A DNA stretch of 64,000 nucleotides from an uncultured Oscillibacter sp. (GTDB lineage: Bacteria > Bacillota > Clostridia > Oscillospirales > Oscillospiraceae), in assembly GCA_905200545.1 (NCBI GenBank), contig CAJKKQ010000011.1:1-64000 (forward strand), given 5' to 3'. Of the stretch, positions 33,734 through 40,448 are shown piece after piece. The notes beneath the pieces were generated by a model that was given only the letters and a program-made list of their open reading frames with translations, had not been told where the DNA came from and made no database searches. The position numbers and the translations under genes are program-made. How positions within the stretch are numbered: position 1 is the first letter of the stretch; each line of letters begins with the position of its first letter.

Positions 33734-34762
33734 TTATTTTTCGTCACCTTGAGCCAGCAGCGTATTCACTGCGGCGTGGGCCGCTGCCATGTCCGGATGT
33801 ATGTAACGTTGGGTGGTGGAGAATTTGGTGTGCCGCATGACCTCCTGGATCACAGAGGGGGCGATATTGCCCAATGCGAGCGCTGTAGCGGTCGTATGGC
33901 GGCAGGAGTACGGTTTCAGGTCCCGGGCCCCACAACGGGCCAGAGCGGCGTGGAAAGCCCCGTAGAAGCGGTCTCTGGACATGCACAGCACATTTCCGAT
34001 CCGGCTGTCGGAATGCTGGCAGAGATCCAGGAGCACCGGCGCGATCAGCTGCGGGAAAACGATGGGGGTCTCTTTCCGCTTTTTCGTTTTCAGTCCGCAC
34101 CCACGGATCTCGTTTGTGTCCCAGTCGATCATATCTTTTTTGAACGCGAACAATTCACCGGGCATCATGCCGGTATAGATCATCAGCAGGATGTATCCCA
34201 CGAATGTGTCGCCCTTCCCGTAGGCGTCCCAGAATTTCCGCAGCTCCAGCTCGCTGAACGGCTGCAGTTCCTCTTCCTCCAGGGAGGGGAGGACGATGAA
34301 CTCAGCCAGGTTGGTGGGAACCCAGCCCTCTGCAACGGCCCGTTTGTACAAATGGGAGAGCAGAACCTTGATATCCTTTGCGGGGTAGTAGGTGGGGGCT
34401 TTGGCGTCCACGGTCTCCTGCAGCAGGTTGATGGAGAGCTTGTCCACGGGCAGCAGCATGATCCGCTCCACCTTGCGCTTGGCGATTTTATAGGCCGTCT
34501 GCTTGGATTTGGACATCTTGGAGAGGGATGTCTTTGACCAGACCTCCCAGTAATCCATCAGGCAGGGCGTTTTTTCCTGTACGGCGACCTGGGGCGGATT
34601 GGCCGCATAAGCCAGAGCCTCTGTTTTGGTGCGGAAGCCTCCCTTTGTCTGCCGGATCTGCCGGAGCCGACCGTCCTCCACCACTGTGCCGAGGGTCCAG
34701 ATTGCGGTCCAGGTGCGGCCGCGCTTCCGGGCGCTGCCCTGGCCGTTACCTCGTTTCCTCAT
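33734..34762 (-). CDS. int: phage integrase, tyrosine recombinase
   Basis: 342 residues. N-terminal arm-binding part (AIWTLGTVVEDGRLRQ, FRTKTEALAYA), core-binding SAM-like domain (LMDYWEVWSKTSLSKMSKSK), catalytic domain from about 165. Catalytic residues seen: R288-H289 in SCRHTTATALA, H311 and nucleophile Tyr320 in RHTKFSTTQRYIH. The first catalytic Arg box reads TGMMPGEL (197-204), with Met200 where Arg is standard, and Tyr285 stands where box II usually has His. Adjacent to tRNA-Ser(GCU). Otherwise full length and apparently intact. Confidence 0.93.
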   Translation of the reverse strand: MRKRGNGQGSARKRGRTWTAIWTLGTVVEDGRLRQIRQTKGGFRTKTEALAYAANPPQVAVQEKTPCLMDYWEVWSKTSLSKMSKSKQTAYKIAKRKVERIMLLPVDKLSINLLQETVDAKAPTYYPAKDIKVLLSHLYKRAVAEGWVPTNLAEFIVLPSLEEEELQPFSELELRKFWDAYGKGDTFVGYILLMIYTGMMPGELFAFKKDMIDWDTNEIRGCGLKTKKRKETPIVFPQLIAPVLLDLCQHSDSRIGNVLCMSRDRFYGAFHAALARCGARDLKPYSCRHTTATALALGNIAPSVIQEVMRHTKFSTTQRYIHPDMAAAHAAVNTLLAQGDEK

Positions 34763-34809
34763 AGTCCTACCCCCTAAAATAAAACGTTTGTTCGATTGAA
34801 CGGTTGAGG

Positions 34810-34838
34810 AAAAGCCGCCCGCCAGGGGCGGCTTTTTT
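34810..34838. terminator. bidirectional terminator between the integrase and the HsdR-like gene
   Basis: Arms AAAAGCCGCCC (34810-34820) and GGGCGGCTTTT (34826-34836) with a 5-base loop; T-runs on both strands. Confidence 0.9.
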
Positions 34839-34840
34839 GC

Positions 34841-35938
34841 TTAAAGATACCGTTGCAAGACATCCGCCAGTTGATCTTTGTACTGCTGGAGGTCATAGAT
34901 ATCCGTAAGAGTATATTTGGTTTCCTTTTTATTTTCATCTGGGATGATAAGCGTTTTAACACTATCCGTCAAACGCAGTCGGCAGATCCACTTACGGGTA
35001 TTGGCTTTATAAAGAATGTTGATATACGACTCCGTATCCTTGTATGTAATGTCGTGCAGATCAGCAATGTCACTCAGCAGATTTTTGACGATAAAATAGG
35101 CTTCAAGCTCTTCCTCAGTGGTGACAATGTTAGGAGCTCGCTTTTCAGCATCCACTGTGTCGTTGGAGGAGGTATCCTCAGCTTGGACCTCTGCGGGCTT
35201 TACCTCCTGCACGGAAACGCTACCGCCAGAGCCGCCCAAAGCTGTTTTAATCTTGTCGTTCATGGTTTCGCTGATGTAGTCATTGAGGGCCTTGCGCAGC
35301 ACAGGCCGGAACTTCTCCAGAACGTTCTGCGTCTTTTGTCCGGAGTAGCAACCCTGCAGGAAGAAGCGGATAAAATCATCCGAGGGGTCGTTTAACTGTT
35401 GGGTGAAGACATCTTTAAATTCATGAACATATTTCAACTCAGAGGCTGTGCTGAAGATAGAGTCGATATCAAACTCAGACTTGCAGAATTTCTTTAATTC
35501 AGGGACTTGGTTATCCCGGATATCCAGGATGTTAATAGTAAGGAAAGGATCCTCATCCATTTTGTTGGCATTGTCCAGGTCCGTATAGAAGCGATAGTAC
35601 TGGCCGTTTGTCAGGATTGCAAACTTGGCAGAGGTAGTTCCAAAGTACCGGAACAACTGAGAGTCATGACGATCAAGATTTTCATTAATCGATTTGCACT
35701 CCACCAATATAACCGGCTTATCATCTTTTACGATAGCGTAGTCAACCTTTTCCCCTTTTTTAATTCCTACATCTGCGGTGAACTCGGGAACGAACTCTTG
35801 AGGGTTGAATACATCATAGCCCAACATTGAGAAAAAGGGCATGATTAGAGCGGTCTTTGTGGCTTCTTCAGTCTGAATTGTGCCTTTAAGGGATTCGACA
35901 CGTTTTGCAAATTGCTTCAACTGGTCAATAAAATCCAT
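34841..35938 (-). CDS. type I restriction HsdR-N-like protein, stand-alone
   Basis: 365 residues from ATG 35938 (GGAGTG upstream). N-terminal nuclease-like region: TEEATKTALIMPFFSMLGYD, VDYAIVKDDKPVILVECKSI (PD-(D/E)xK: D in VDYAI, E-x-K in VECKS), QLFRYFGTTSAKFAILTNGQ. The C-terminal part has a Walker-less helical segment and a domain with TYKDTESYINILYKANTRKW. No helicase motor and no HsdM/HsdS neighbours, so it is not a full type I system. Such stand-alone genes sit in prophage lysogeny arms and may serve superinfection defence (inference). A 17-bp palindrome lies 29 bases upstream. Confidence 0.85.
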   Translation of the reverse strand: MDFIDQLKQFAKRVESLKGTIQTEEATKTALIMPFFSMLGYDVFNPQEFVPEFTADVGIKKGEKVDYAIVKDDKPVILVECKSINENLDRHDSQLFRYFGTTSAKFAILTNGQYYRFYTDLDNANKMDEDPFLTINILDIRDNQVPELKKFCKSEFDIDSIFSTASELKYVHEFKDVFTQQLNDPSDDFIRFFLQGCYSGQKTQNVLEKFRPVLRKALNDYISETMNDKIKTALGGSGGSVSVQEVKPAEVQAEDTSSNDTVDAEKRAPNIVTTEEELEAYFIVKNLLSDIADLHDITYKDTESYINILYKANTRKWICRLRLTDSVKTLIIPDENKKETKYTLTDIYDLQQYKDQLADVLQRYL

Positions 35939-35966
35939 AACACACACTCCTATTTCTCTATATGTC

Positions 35967-35983
35967 GTGTCCGATTCGGACAC
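35967..35983. repeat. 17-bp palindrome site 1 (GTGTCCGATTCGGACAC)
   Basis: Perfect copy, extended by one C/G pair on each side. Lies 29-45 bases upstream of the HsdR-like gene start, in its promoter region; a run of T follows on the plus strand. Confidence 0.9.
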
Positions 35984-36013
35984 GTTTTTTACAGCTGCGC
36001 ACAAGAGACGATT

Positions 36014-36832
36014 TTATTCAAAGCTCAAATCATAAACATATTCTTGGAGATCTTCTTCCCAATTATCGGAGCTACCCTCCATAATCAACTGGAAGGGGGC
36101 TTGTTTGATAGCGGGGAACACAACTACACCTTCAGTAGTGATTCCGGGGCGCAAATCATCTTGTAGTTCCGGATAATCTGCGTTGAAATTATTTTCATAT
36201 TCATACTGTGATCCATCCTGAATCAACAGCATATTGAATTCATAGAGCGTGAATGGGCTGCTTCCATTGTTTGTTACAGAGACATAGACCCTGGTTTCTT
36301 TTTCGGCGAGCTCGACTGTCTCTACTGTCACGGAGTAGCCGTACTGATCGATAGTACTGGTAGCAGGAGTTGCCGTAGCAATCGTGGGACGGACGGCATC
36401 CTTGTAGGATAGAACCTCAACAGAGTCTGCCCGAATGGCGGGAGCGATGATGGTTCCCCCCATCATGTTTTCGCCTTCAAATACATCAGCTACGACGCCC
36501 TGGATGCGGATATATTGCTCGTCTTCGAGATCGACTTCGGGATAGGGGTAGCCAACAACAGTGTTCCAGTCTCTATTATCTGGATCACCCCACATCTGGA
36601 AATATTGAGCATCATCATCATACTCCACGCCACCAAAAATTTGCCCGGTCAGCGTTACAGAAGATCCAACATATTGCTCTGGATTAGCGTACATTTTTGG
36701 AATGTCTTCTTCAGACAAAGGCGGAGGTGGGGGCTCAGAAGTATCCTCAGAGGAAGTAGTGGATCCACCACAAGCGGTAATCCCCAGTGTCATTATGCAT
36801 GTAAGGAACAATGCAAGTAGACGCTTCTTCAT
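36014..36832 (-). CDS. prophage-encoded lipoprotein
   Basis: 272 residues. Signal peptide MKKRLLALFLTCIMTLGITA with lipobox ITAC (Cys21), then a Ser/Thr/Pro linker. Residues 50-125 look like an OB-fold (YVGSSVTLTGQIFGGVEYDD, YIRIQGVVADVFEG), and residues 150-272 like a DUF4352-type immunoglobulin fold (VTVETVELAEKETRVYVSVT). Surface lipoproteins in the lysogeny arm are often lysogenic-conversion genes, for example blocking superinfection (inference). A palindrome site sits directly upstream of its ribosome site. Confidence 0.8.
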   Translation of the reverse strand: MKKRLLALFLTCIMTLGITACGGSTTSSEDTSEPPPPPLSEEDIPKMYANPEQYVGSSVTLTGQIFGGVEYDDDAQYFQMWGDPDNRDWNTVVGYPYPEVDLEDEQYIRIQGVVADVFEGENMMGGTIIAPAIRADSVEVLSYKDAVRPTIATATPATSTIDQYGYSVTVETVELAEKETRVYVSVTNNGSSPFTLYEFNMLLIQDGSQYEYENNFNADYPELQDDLRPGITTEGVVVFPAIKQAPFQLIMEGSSDNWEEDLQEYVYDLSFE

Positions 36833-36850
36833 TTTTCTCTCTCCCTCAAC

Positions 36851-36867
36851 GTGTCCGATTCGGACAC
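36851..36867. repeat. 17-bp palindrome site 2 (GTGTCCGATTCGGACAC)
   Basis: Perfect copy with flanking C/G pair, 19-35 bases upstream of the lipoprotein start on the minus strand; followed on the plus strand by GTTTTATTTTTTAT. Confidence 0.9.
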
Positions 36868-36899
36868 GTTTTATTTTTTATCCGCACGCTGGCGGGGTA

Positions 36900-37559
36900 T
36901 CACAATGTAAATTCCACCTTGACTACCTTTCCGATGACCCGGATCTTGGCCTTGGAAGCATCGTAGATCTGCGGCTGGTGCTCTGGGTTGGTGGACTGGG
37001 GCATCAGTGTCACGGTGTCCCCGGTGGCGTAGAACCGCTTGACGGTAGCGTCTTCGTCTCCCACCATCACCACGGCCACCTCGCCGTTTTCCACGGCATC
37101 CTGACGGCGGACGATGATCCGGTAGCCGTCATTGATTCCCAGGGCGTTCATGCTGTCCCCGTGGACAATAAGGGCAAAGTACTCCGCCTGGCCGTTGAGA
37201 TCGGTGACGGTGTAGCCTTCGATGTGCTGTTCGGCATAAAGGGGGAGGCCTGCGGAGATGCGGCCCAGGATGGGGATGCGGTGGAAGGTCCCCAGGTCAA
37301 TATGCTCCGCGCCTATTGGAAGAGCTGTGTCCGATTCGGACACGGCTCTTTTTAGCTTGGGGCCGTTTCCGGTGAGTAAGTACTCCGTGGTGGTGCCCAG
37401 AGCATCGGCAATCTGGGGCAGACGGCGCTGATAGGATGTGGATTTGCGATTACGCCACCTGCTGGGAAGGTTTGGATCAATCCCTAAAATGGCTGCAAAG
37501 TCCTTTTGCTCGTTGTATTTTTCATCGACCAATTCAAACAGCCGATCAACGATGTCCAT
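36900..37559 (-). CDS. prophage repressor, XRE HTH + S24 self-cleaving peptidase (CI/LexA-like)
   Basis: 219 residues from ATG 37559 (GGAGG upstream). HTH at residues 10-60 (KDFAAILGIDPNLPSRWRN), linker, then S24 domain: cleavage pair Ala103-Gly104 in ILGRISAGLPLY, catalytic Ser136 in IVHGDSMNALG and Lys174 in DATVKRFYA. So a DNA-damage-responsive lytic switch is expected. The linker VSESDTA (residues 73-79) is encoded by a copy of the 17-bp palindrome. It diverges from the early genes across an AT-rich operator region at 37581-37662. Confidence 0.95.
   Translation of the reverse strand: MDIVDRLFELVDEKYNEQKDFAAILGIDPNLPSRWRNRKSTSYQRRLPQIADALGTTTEYLLTGNGPKLKRAVSESDTALPIGAEHIDLGTFHRIPILGRISAGLPLYAEQHIEGYTVTDLNGQAEYFALIVHGDSMNALGINDGYRIIVRRQDAVENGEVAVVMVGDEDATVKRFYATGDTVTLMPQSTNPEHQPQIYDASKAKIRVIGKVVKVEFTL
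37327..37343. repeat. 17-bp palindrome site 3, inside the repressor gene
   Basis: Perfect copy encoding part of the HTH-S24 linker. It is nested in a longer imperfect inverted repeat: AAGAGC at 37320-37325 and GCTCTT at 37345-37350, followed by TTTTAG on the plus strand. Confidence 0.9.
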
Positions 37560-37580
37560 TGGAAACACCTCCACAGAAAC

Positions 37581-37662
37581 GACAATATATGAAATGTATA
37601 TTTGTGAAAGATTACAAATATACAAAAGAGCTATTGACAATATACGAAACGGCGATTACAGT
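37581..37662. promoter_or_regulatory. immunity region: operator repeats and rightward early promoter
   Basis: GTATATTTGT (37596-37605) and ACAAATATAC (37614-37623) form a perfect inverted repeat with an 8-base spacer. The unit GACAATATAYGAAA occurs directly repeated at 37581 and 37636. TTGACA (37634-37639), 17-base spacer and TACAGT (37657-37662) make a rightward promoter whose -35 overlaps the second unit. This is the expected CI-type operator. Its sequence is unrelated to the GC-rich 17-bp palindrome. Confidence 0.7.
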
Positions 37663-37718
37663 TATAAACACAAGCTAAACAATTTCAAACTAAGCCGAAA
37701 GGCAGAAGGGAGGTGCCC

Positions 37719-37949
37719 ATGGCGCTCAGAGCTCTATATCTTTGCGACCCTGAGAAAAACCGTGGTTGTCCCAAGACGAATTGCATGAAAAACCCAAGCG
37801 CTTTGACTCCGCACTGTTATGCCACAACAAATCCTGAGGCCGCGGTGCTGGGCCGGGATGGAAAACCGATAGAGCTGCCTTTCATGGAACAGCTTTACGC
37901 TGAAATTGAGCACACCCGGCAAGGGGGGGTACGTTATGATCCGATTTGA
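37719..37949 (+). CDS. small early phage protein (76 aa)
   Basis: From ATG 37719, 5 bases after GGGAGG: MALRALYLCDPEKNRGCPKT, then NCMKNPSALTPHCYATTNPE. Cysteine-rich start (CDP..GC...C....C) could bind metal. First gene of the rightward early operon. Resembles small phage proteins of Clostridia with the same start pattern; function unknown. Confidence 0.7.
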   Translation: MALRALYLCDPEKNRGCPKTNCMKNPSALTPHCYATTNPEAAVLGRDGKPIELPFMEQLYAEIEHTRQGGVRYDPI

Positions 37950-38235
37950 TGGTGTTGTTGGAGAAGCCGCTGCATTCACCATGAAACCAACAGAAACCGG
38001 GTACGAATGCTTTCTGAATGGTCAGAAGATCCCGGCTGTTCTATCAGAAAAGTTGGTTATTGGTGAAGGTGTCCCGAAAGTGGTCTTGGAGATCGCGGTC
38101 AAGGAGTACTCGGGCAAAACTCGCACTACAGCTCCGAAAGCCAAGATCCAGTTTGGAATTCAAGACGGAAGATCTTTTTTCAAAGATTCTCTTGCAGCCA
38201 TTCGTGATCGTTTTGGACATAAAAATAGTTTGTAA
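37936..38235 (+). CDS. hypothetical early phage protein (99 aa)
   Basis: ATG 37936 follows a G-run; overlaps the previous gene by 14 bases. MIRFDGVVGEAAAFTMKPTE; beta-rich N-terminus, basic C-terminus. Codon use and AT content differ little from the neighbours. Not recognised. Confidence 0.6.
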   Translation: MIRFDGVVGEAAAFTMKPTETGYECFLNGQKIPAVLSEKLVIGEGVPKVVLEIAVKEYSGKTRTTAPKAKIQFGIQDGRSFFKDSLAAIRDRFGHKNSL

Positions 38236-38289
38236 CTATATTACCACACCCAAACAGACGTTTCAAGTATGCGGGAAAGGAGGAAGGAT

Positions 38290-38487
38290 ATGGAAATTAA
38301 AAAAATTCGGGAGTCCAGGGGGATGCTGCAGTATGAACTGGCAAACCGCATGGGCGTCAAGCAGGCGTCGGTCTCTGCCTGGGAGTCAGGGAAAGCCATG
38401 CCCAGCGCAGAGAATCTACTGAAACTGGCGGACATTCTGGAGTGCACCGTAGACGCCCTTCTGGGCCGGGCCCCTGCCAGCGCATAA
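38290..38487 (+). CDS. XRE-family HTH protein (65 aa)
   Basis: ATG 38290 with AAAGGAGG 5 bases upstream. MEIKKIRESRGMLQYELANR, MGVKQASVSAWESGKAMPSA and ENLLKLADILECTVDALLG form a complete single-domain XRE helix-turn-helix. Likely Cro-like or an early regulator. It is a candidate, besides the S24 repressor, for reading phage operator sites. Confidence 0.9.
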   Translation: MEIKKIRESRGMLQYELANRMGVKQASVSAWESGKAMPSAENLLKLADILECTVDALLGRAPASA

Positions 38488-38506
38488 AGCAAGAAAGGAG
38501 AATTTT

Positions 38507-38743
38507 ATGTTGACCATTTGTGATTTGGAAGCCATGACACAGGAGATGATCAGTCCCTGTGTGGTGTCAGAGATCATCGGCTGCAATCCGCAGTTTCTGC
38601 GTATTCAAGCCCGGCAGGCTCCGCAGGAACTGGGCTTTCCGGTGATCGTGATGGGGACCCGGGTGCGGATCCCGCGGCGTGCGTTCCTCGCGTTCATGCG
38701 GGGGGAACTGCAAAATAAACGTAACACGGAGGAGGCTGATTGA
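38507..38743 (+). CDS. small putative DNA-binding protein (78 aa)
   Basis: MLTICDLEAMTQEMISPCVV, then SEIIGCNPQFLRIQARQAPQ and VMGTRVRIPRRAFLAFMRGE. The pattern (helix, short wing, R-I-P-R-R-A-F) resembles excisionase/MerR-like small DNA-binding proteins of phages. AAAGGAG ribosome site. Possibly the excisionase, but its distance from int and opposite strand leave that open. Confidence 0.65.
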   Translation: MLTICDLEAMTQEMISPCVVSEIIGCNPQFLRIQARQAPQELGFPVIVMGTRVRIPRRAFLAFMRGELQNKRNTEEAD

Positions 38744-38745
38744 CC

Positions 38746-39378
38746 ATGCCGGGAAATGGCTCAGAGATCTATCGGACCTGCCGGGAGCAGGCCGGGTTGA
38801 CCCAGGAGCAGGCGGCTGAGGGCCTCAACTGCTCCGTGCGGCAGCTGGCCCGGTACGAGGCCGGGGAGGCCCCGGTACCGGACGACATCGCCTATCAGAT
38901 GGTGGTGCTTTACGACAGCCAGTTGCTGGCTGTGCAGCATCTGCGGCTGGTGAGCCATGTGGCCGCTGAGATCCTGCCGCCGGTGACGGTGCTGGATCTG
39001 CCCAGGGCAGCCATCCGCATCATCAATTTGGTGGGAAAGTTTGCGGAGCGGCACCGGGAACGGGCGCTTTTGGACATCGCAGAGGACGGCGTGATCTCCC
39101 CGGAGGAGCGGCCGCTGTTTGATGAGATCATGGAGGAGCTGCAGGAGCTGGTGCGGGCGATTATGGAGCTGGGGTTGAGCGAAGATCTGCCGGCAGAGCA
39201 ACGGCCGAAGCCGAAAGCGCGCCATGTCGTAGGCATAAAAAAAGAACGCCCTGAGGGTGGAGCCTCAAGGCGTTCAGTTCAGGGGCTTGCACCCGAGAAC
39301 AACAGCGAAATTATACTATCACACTTTGCTCGGAAATGCAAGTCCCGCACTGTCAGGGAGGGGGTGAACCTCCGATGA
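38746..39378 (+). CDS. XRE-family HTH protein with long helical tail
   Basis: 210 residues from ATG 38746 (GGAGGAGG upstream); a TTG two codons earlier is possible. HTH: GSEIYRTCREQAGLTQEQAA, EGLNCSVRQLARYEAGEAPV. Residues 60-150 are helical and acidic. The last ~50 codons (after HVVGIKKERPEGG) run through a hairpin and an opposite-strand promoter-like element, so the C-terminus may be shorter in practice or the region may be dual-use. The stop overlaps the ATG of the 30-residue peptide. Confidence 0.8.
   Translation: MPGNGSEIYRTCREQAGLTQEQAAEGLNCSVRQLARYEAGEAPVPDDIAYQMVVLYDSQLLAVQHLRLVSHVAAEILPPVTVLDLPRAAIRIINLVGKFAERHRERALLDIAEDGVISPEERPLFDEIMEELQELVRAIMELGLSEDLPAEQRPKPKARHVVGIKKERPEGGASRRSVQGLAPENNSEIILSHFARKCKSRTVREGVNLR
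39237..39315 (-). ncRNA. candidate antisense small RNA
   Basis: On the minus strand a perfect TATAAT (plus 39310-39315) is followed after about 35 bases by a strong terminator: arms GAACGCCTTGAGG-type (plus 39263-39275 and 39244-39256, one mismatch), then seven U (plus 39237-39243). The predicted RNA is about 65 bases and antisense to the 3' end of the XRE gene, just upstream of a 30-codon gene. The -35 is weak. Confidence 0.4.
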
Positions 39379-39467
39379 CAGGCTGGGAGCTGTTTTTTAC
39401 GGTGCTGGGTGTCTGCACAGCCACCAAGGGCGTTTTCCGAGTGATTGACTTGATTGAGGGGAAGTGA
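39375..39467 (+). CDS. 30-residue hydrophobic peptide
   Basis: MTGWELFFTVLGVCTATKGV followed by FRVIDLIEGK. The start overlaps the upstream stop (ATGA). The ribosome site GGAGG (39358-39362) could pair with CCTCC (39370-39374) next to the start, which would hide it. Small, hydrophobic, possibly a membrane peptide. No family recognised. Confidence 0.5.
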   Translation: MTGWELFFTVLGVCTATKGVFRVIDLIEGK

Positions 39468-39471
39468 GGGC

Positions 39472-39681
39472 ATGGAGCAGACGAAGACTGAGCAGGTCCT
39501 GATGCAGTTGGACAAGCGGCTGGATTATTGGATCTCCGAGAAAGACTGGAATATGGCCCGGTATTTTATGGGACAGATTGCGGGCGCCCTGGCTCTGGCA
39601 CAGAAACTGGATATCATTGACGATCAAGAACACGACCAGAGATTTCATGCTCTCCTGGATAAGTTCTATGACGCGTTTTGA
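39472..39681 (+). CDS. small phage protein (69 aa)
   Basis: From ATG 39472: MEQTKTEQVLMQLDKRLDYW, then ISEKDWNMARYFMGQIAGAL. Helical. 4 bases after the 30-codon gene and 17 bases before the initiator, in the same operon. Not recognised. Confidence 0.6.
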   Translation: MEQTKTEQVLMQLDKRLDYWISEKDWNMARYFMGQIAGALALAQKLDIIDDQEHDQRFHALLDKFYDAF

Positions 39682-39698
39682 GAGGAGGGTGAGGCAGC

Positions 39699-40448
39699 AT
39701 GCGGCGAAATCCGAAAAAAGGCGGTCAATTCGCCATCATCTGGGTGGATCTCCTGTATGAGGATTCCGTGCCGGCTACGGCCAAGATCCTGTTCGGGGAG
39801 ATCTACCGGCTCTCCGGCCCGGACGGTTGGTGCGACGCCAGCAATCAGGACTTCATGGATCTCCTGGGATGCAGCGAGAGTACGGTCCGGAATCTGCTCA
39901 AAGCTCTGGAGGATGTGGGTCAGATCCGGGTGGAGACCAGGCCCCGGCGGGGTGGCTCCGGCGGTACGGAACGGTACATATTTTGCGGCCGAAAACTGGC
40001 CCCTCCGGAGGCGTTCGGGGTACCCGCAGAAAATTGCGGGTACCCCGGAGGTACCCGCAAAAATTTGAGGGGGGTACCCGCAGAAAATTGCGGTTCCACT
40101 TATTCTAAAAGTAATAAGAAGAGTATACCCCCTATAATCCCCCAGGACATTATGAACGAAGTCACGAAGTATGCGGGGGAGGATCAGGAACTTCTGGAGG
40201 CGCTTCGGGAGTTCTTGATCAACCGGGCAACGCCCCCAAAAGCCAACCCAGTCAAGACACCCTATGGGATGCGGCGGCTGTTGCGTGATCTGGAGAAGCT
40301 CTCGGAGGGACGGCGGGAAGTTAAGCTGGCCATGTTGGACAAGGCTATCAAAAACAACTGGCGGGGCTTGTTTGCACTGAAACCGGACGAGCTGCCCGCA
40401 GCGCCTGAGACTTCCTCTGGGGATGCCAGAAGGGGGCGGTGTCTGTGA
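39699..40448 (+). CDS. phage replication initiator, winged-helix (lambda O / DnaD-like role)
   Basis: 249 residues. N-terminal winged helix: FAIIWVDLLYEDSVPATAKI, DASNQDFMDLLGCSESTVRN, LLKALEDVGQIRVETRPRRG. A middle linker is encoded by a block of 23-bp DNA repeats (40017-40093), and the C-terminal part (AGEDQELLEALREFLINRAT) is DnaD-like. Immediately upstream of and overlapping the DnaB helicase gene, so it probably binds the internal iterons and loads the helicase, as lambda O/P or phage replisome organisers do. Confidence 0.82.
   Translation: MRRNPKKGGQFAIIWVDLLYEDSVPATAKILFGEIYRLSGPDGWCDASNQDFMDLLGCSESTVRNLLKALEDVGQIRVETRPRRGGSGGTERYIFCGRKLAPPEAFGVPAENCGYPGGTRKNLRGVPAENCGSTYSKSNKKSIPPIIPQDIMNEVTKYAGEDQELLEALREFLINRATPPKANPVKTPYGMRRLLRDLEKLSEGRREVKLAMLDKAIKNNWRGLFALKPDELPAAPETSSGDARRGRCL
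40017..40093 (+). repeat. iterons of a probable replication origin inside the initiator gene
   Basis: Two identical 23-base repeats at 40017-40039 and 40071-40093 and a variant at 40048-40070; shared core GGTACCCGCARAAAWTT. Each full unit contains CCGCA/TGCGG dyad symmetry around AAAAT. An AT-rich stretch (40094-40130) follows directly. This is the lambda ori layout: iterons within the initiator gene next to an AT-rich unwinding region. Confidence 0.7.

Noticed and set aside
33541..33747. Minus-strand frame containing RRRDLNPR
   Set aside because: A well-known false gene made by reading through a tRNA 3' end.
34780..34805. GTTCGATTGAAC upstream of int as a LexA/DinR box
   Set aside because: Arms are in the reverse order (GTTC..GAAC) from the Gram-positive SOS box CGAAC..GTTCG.
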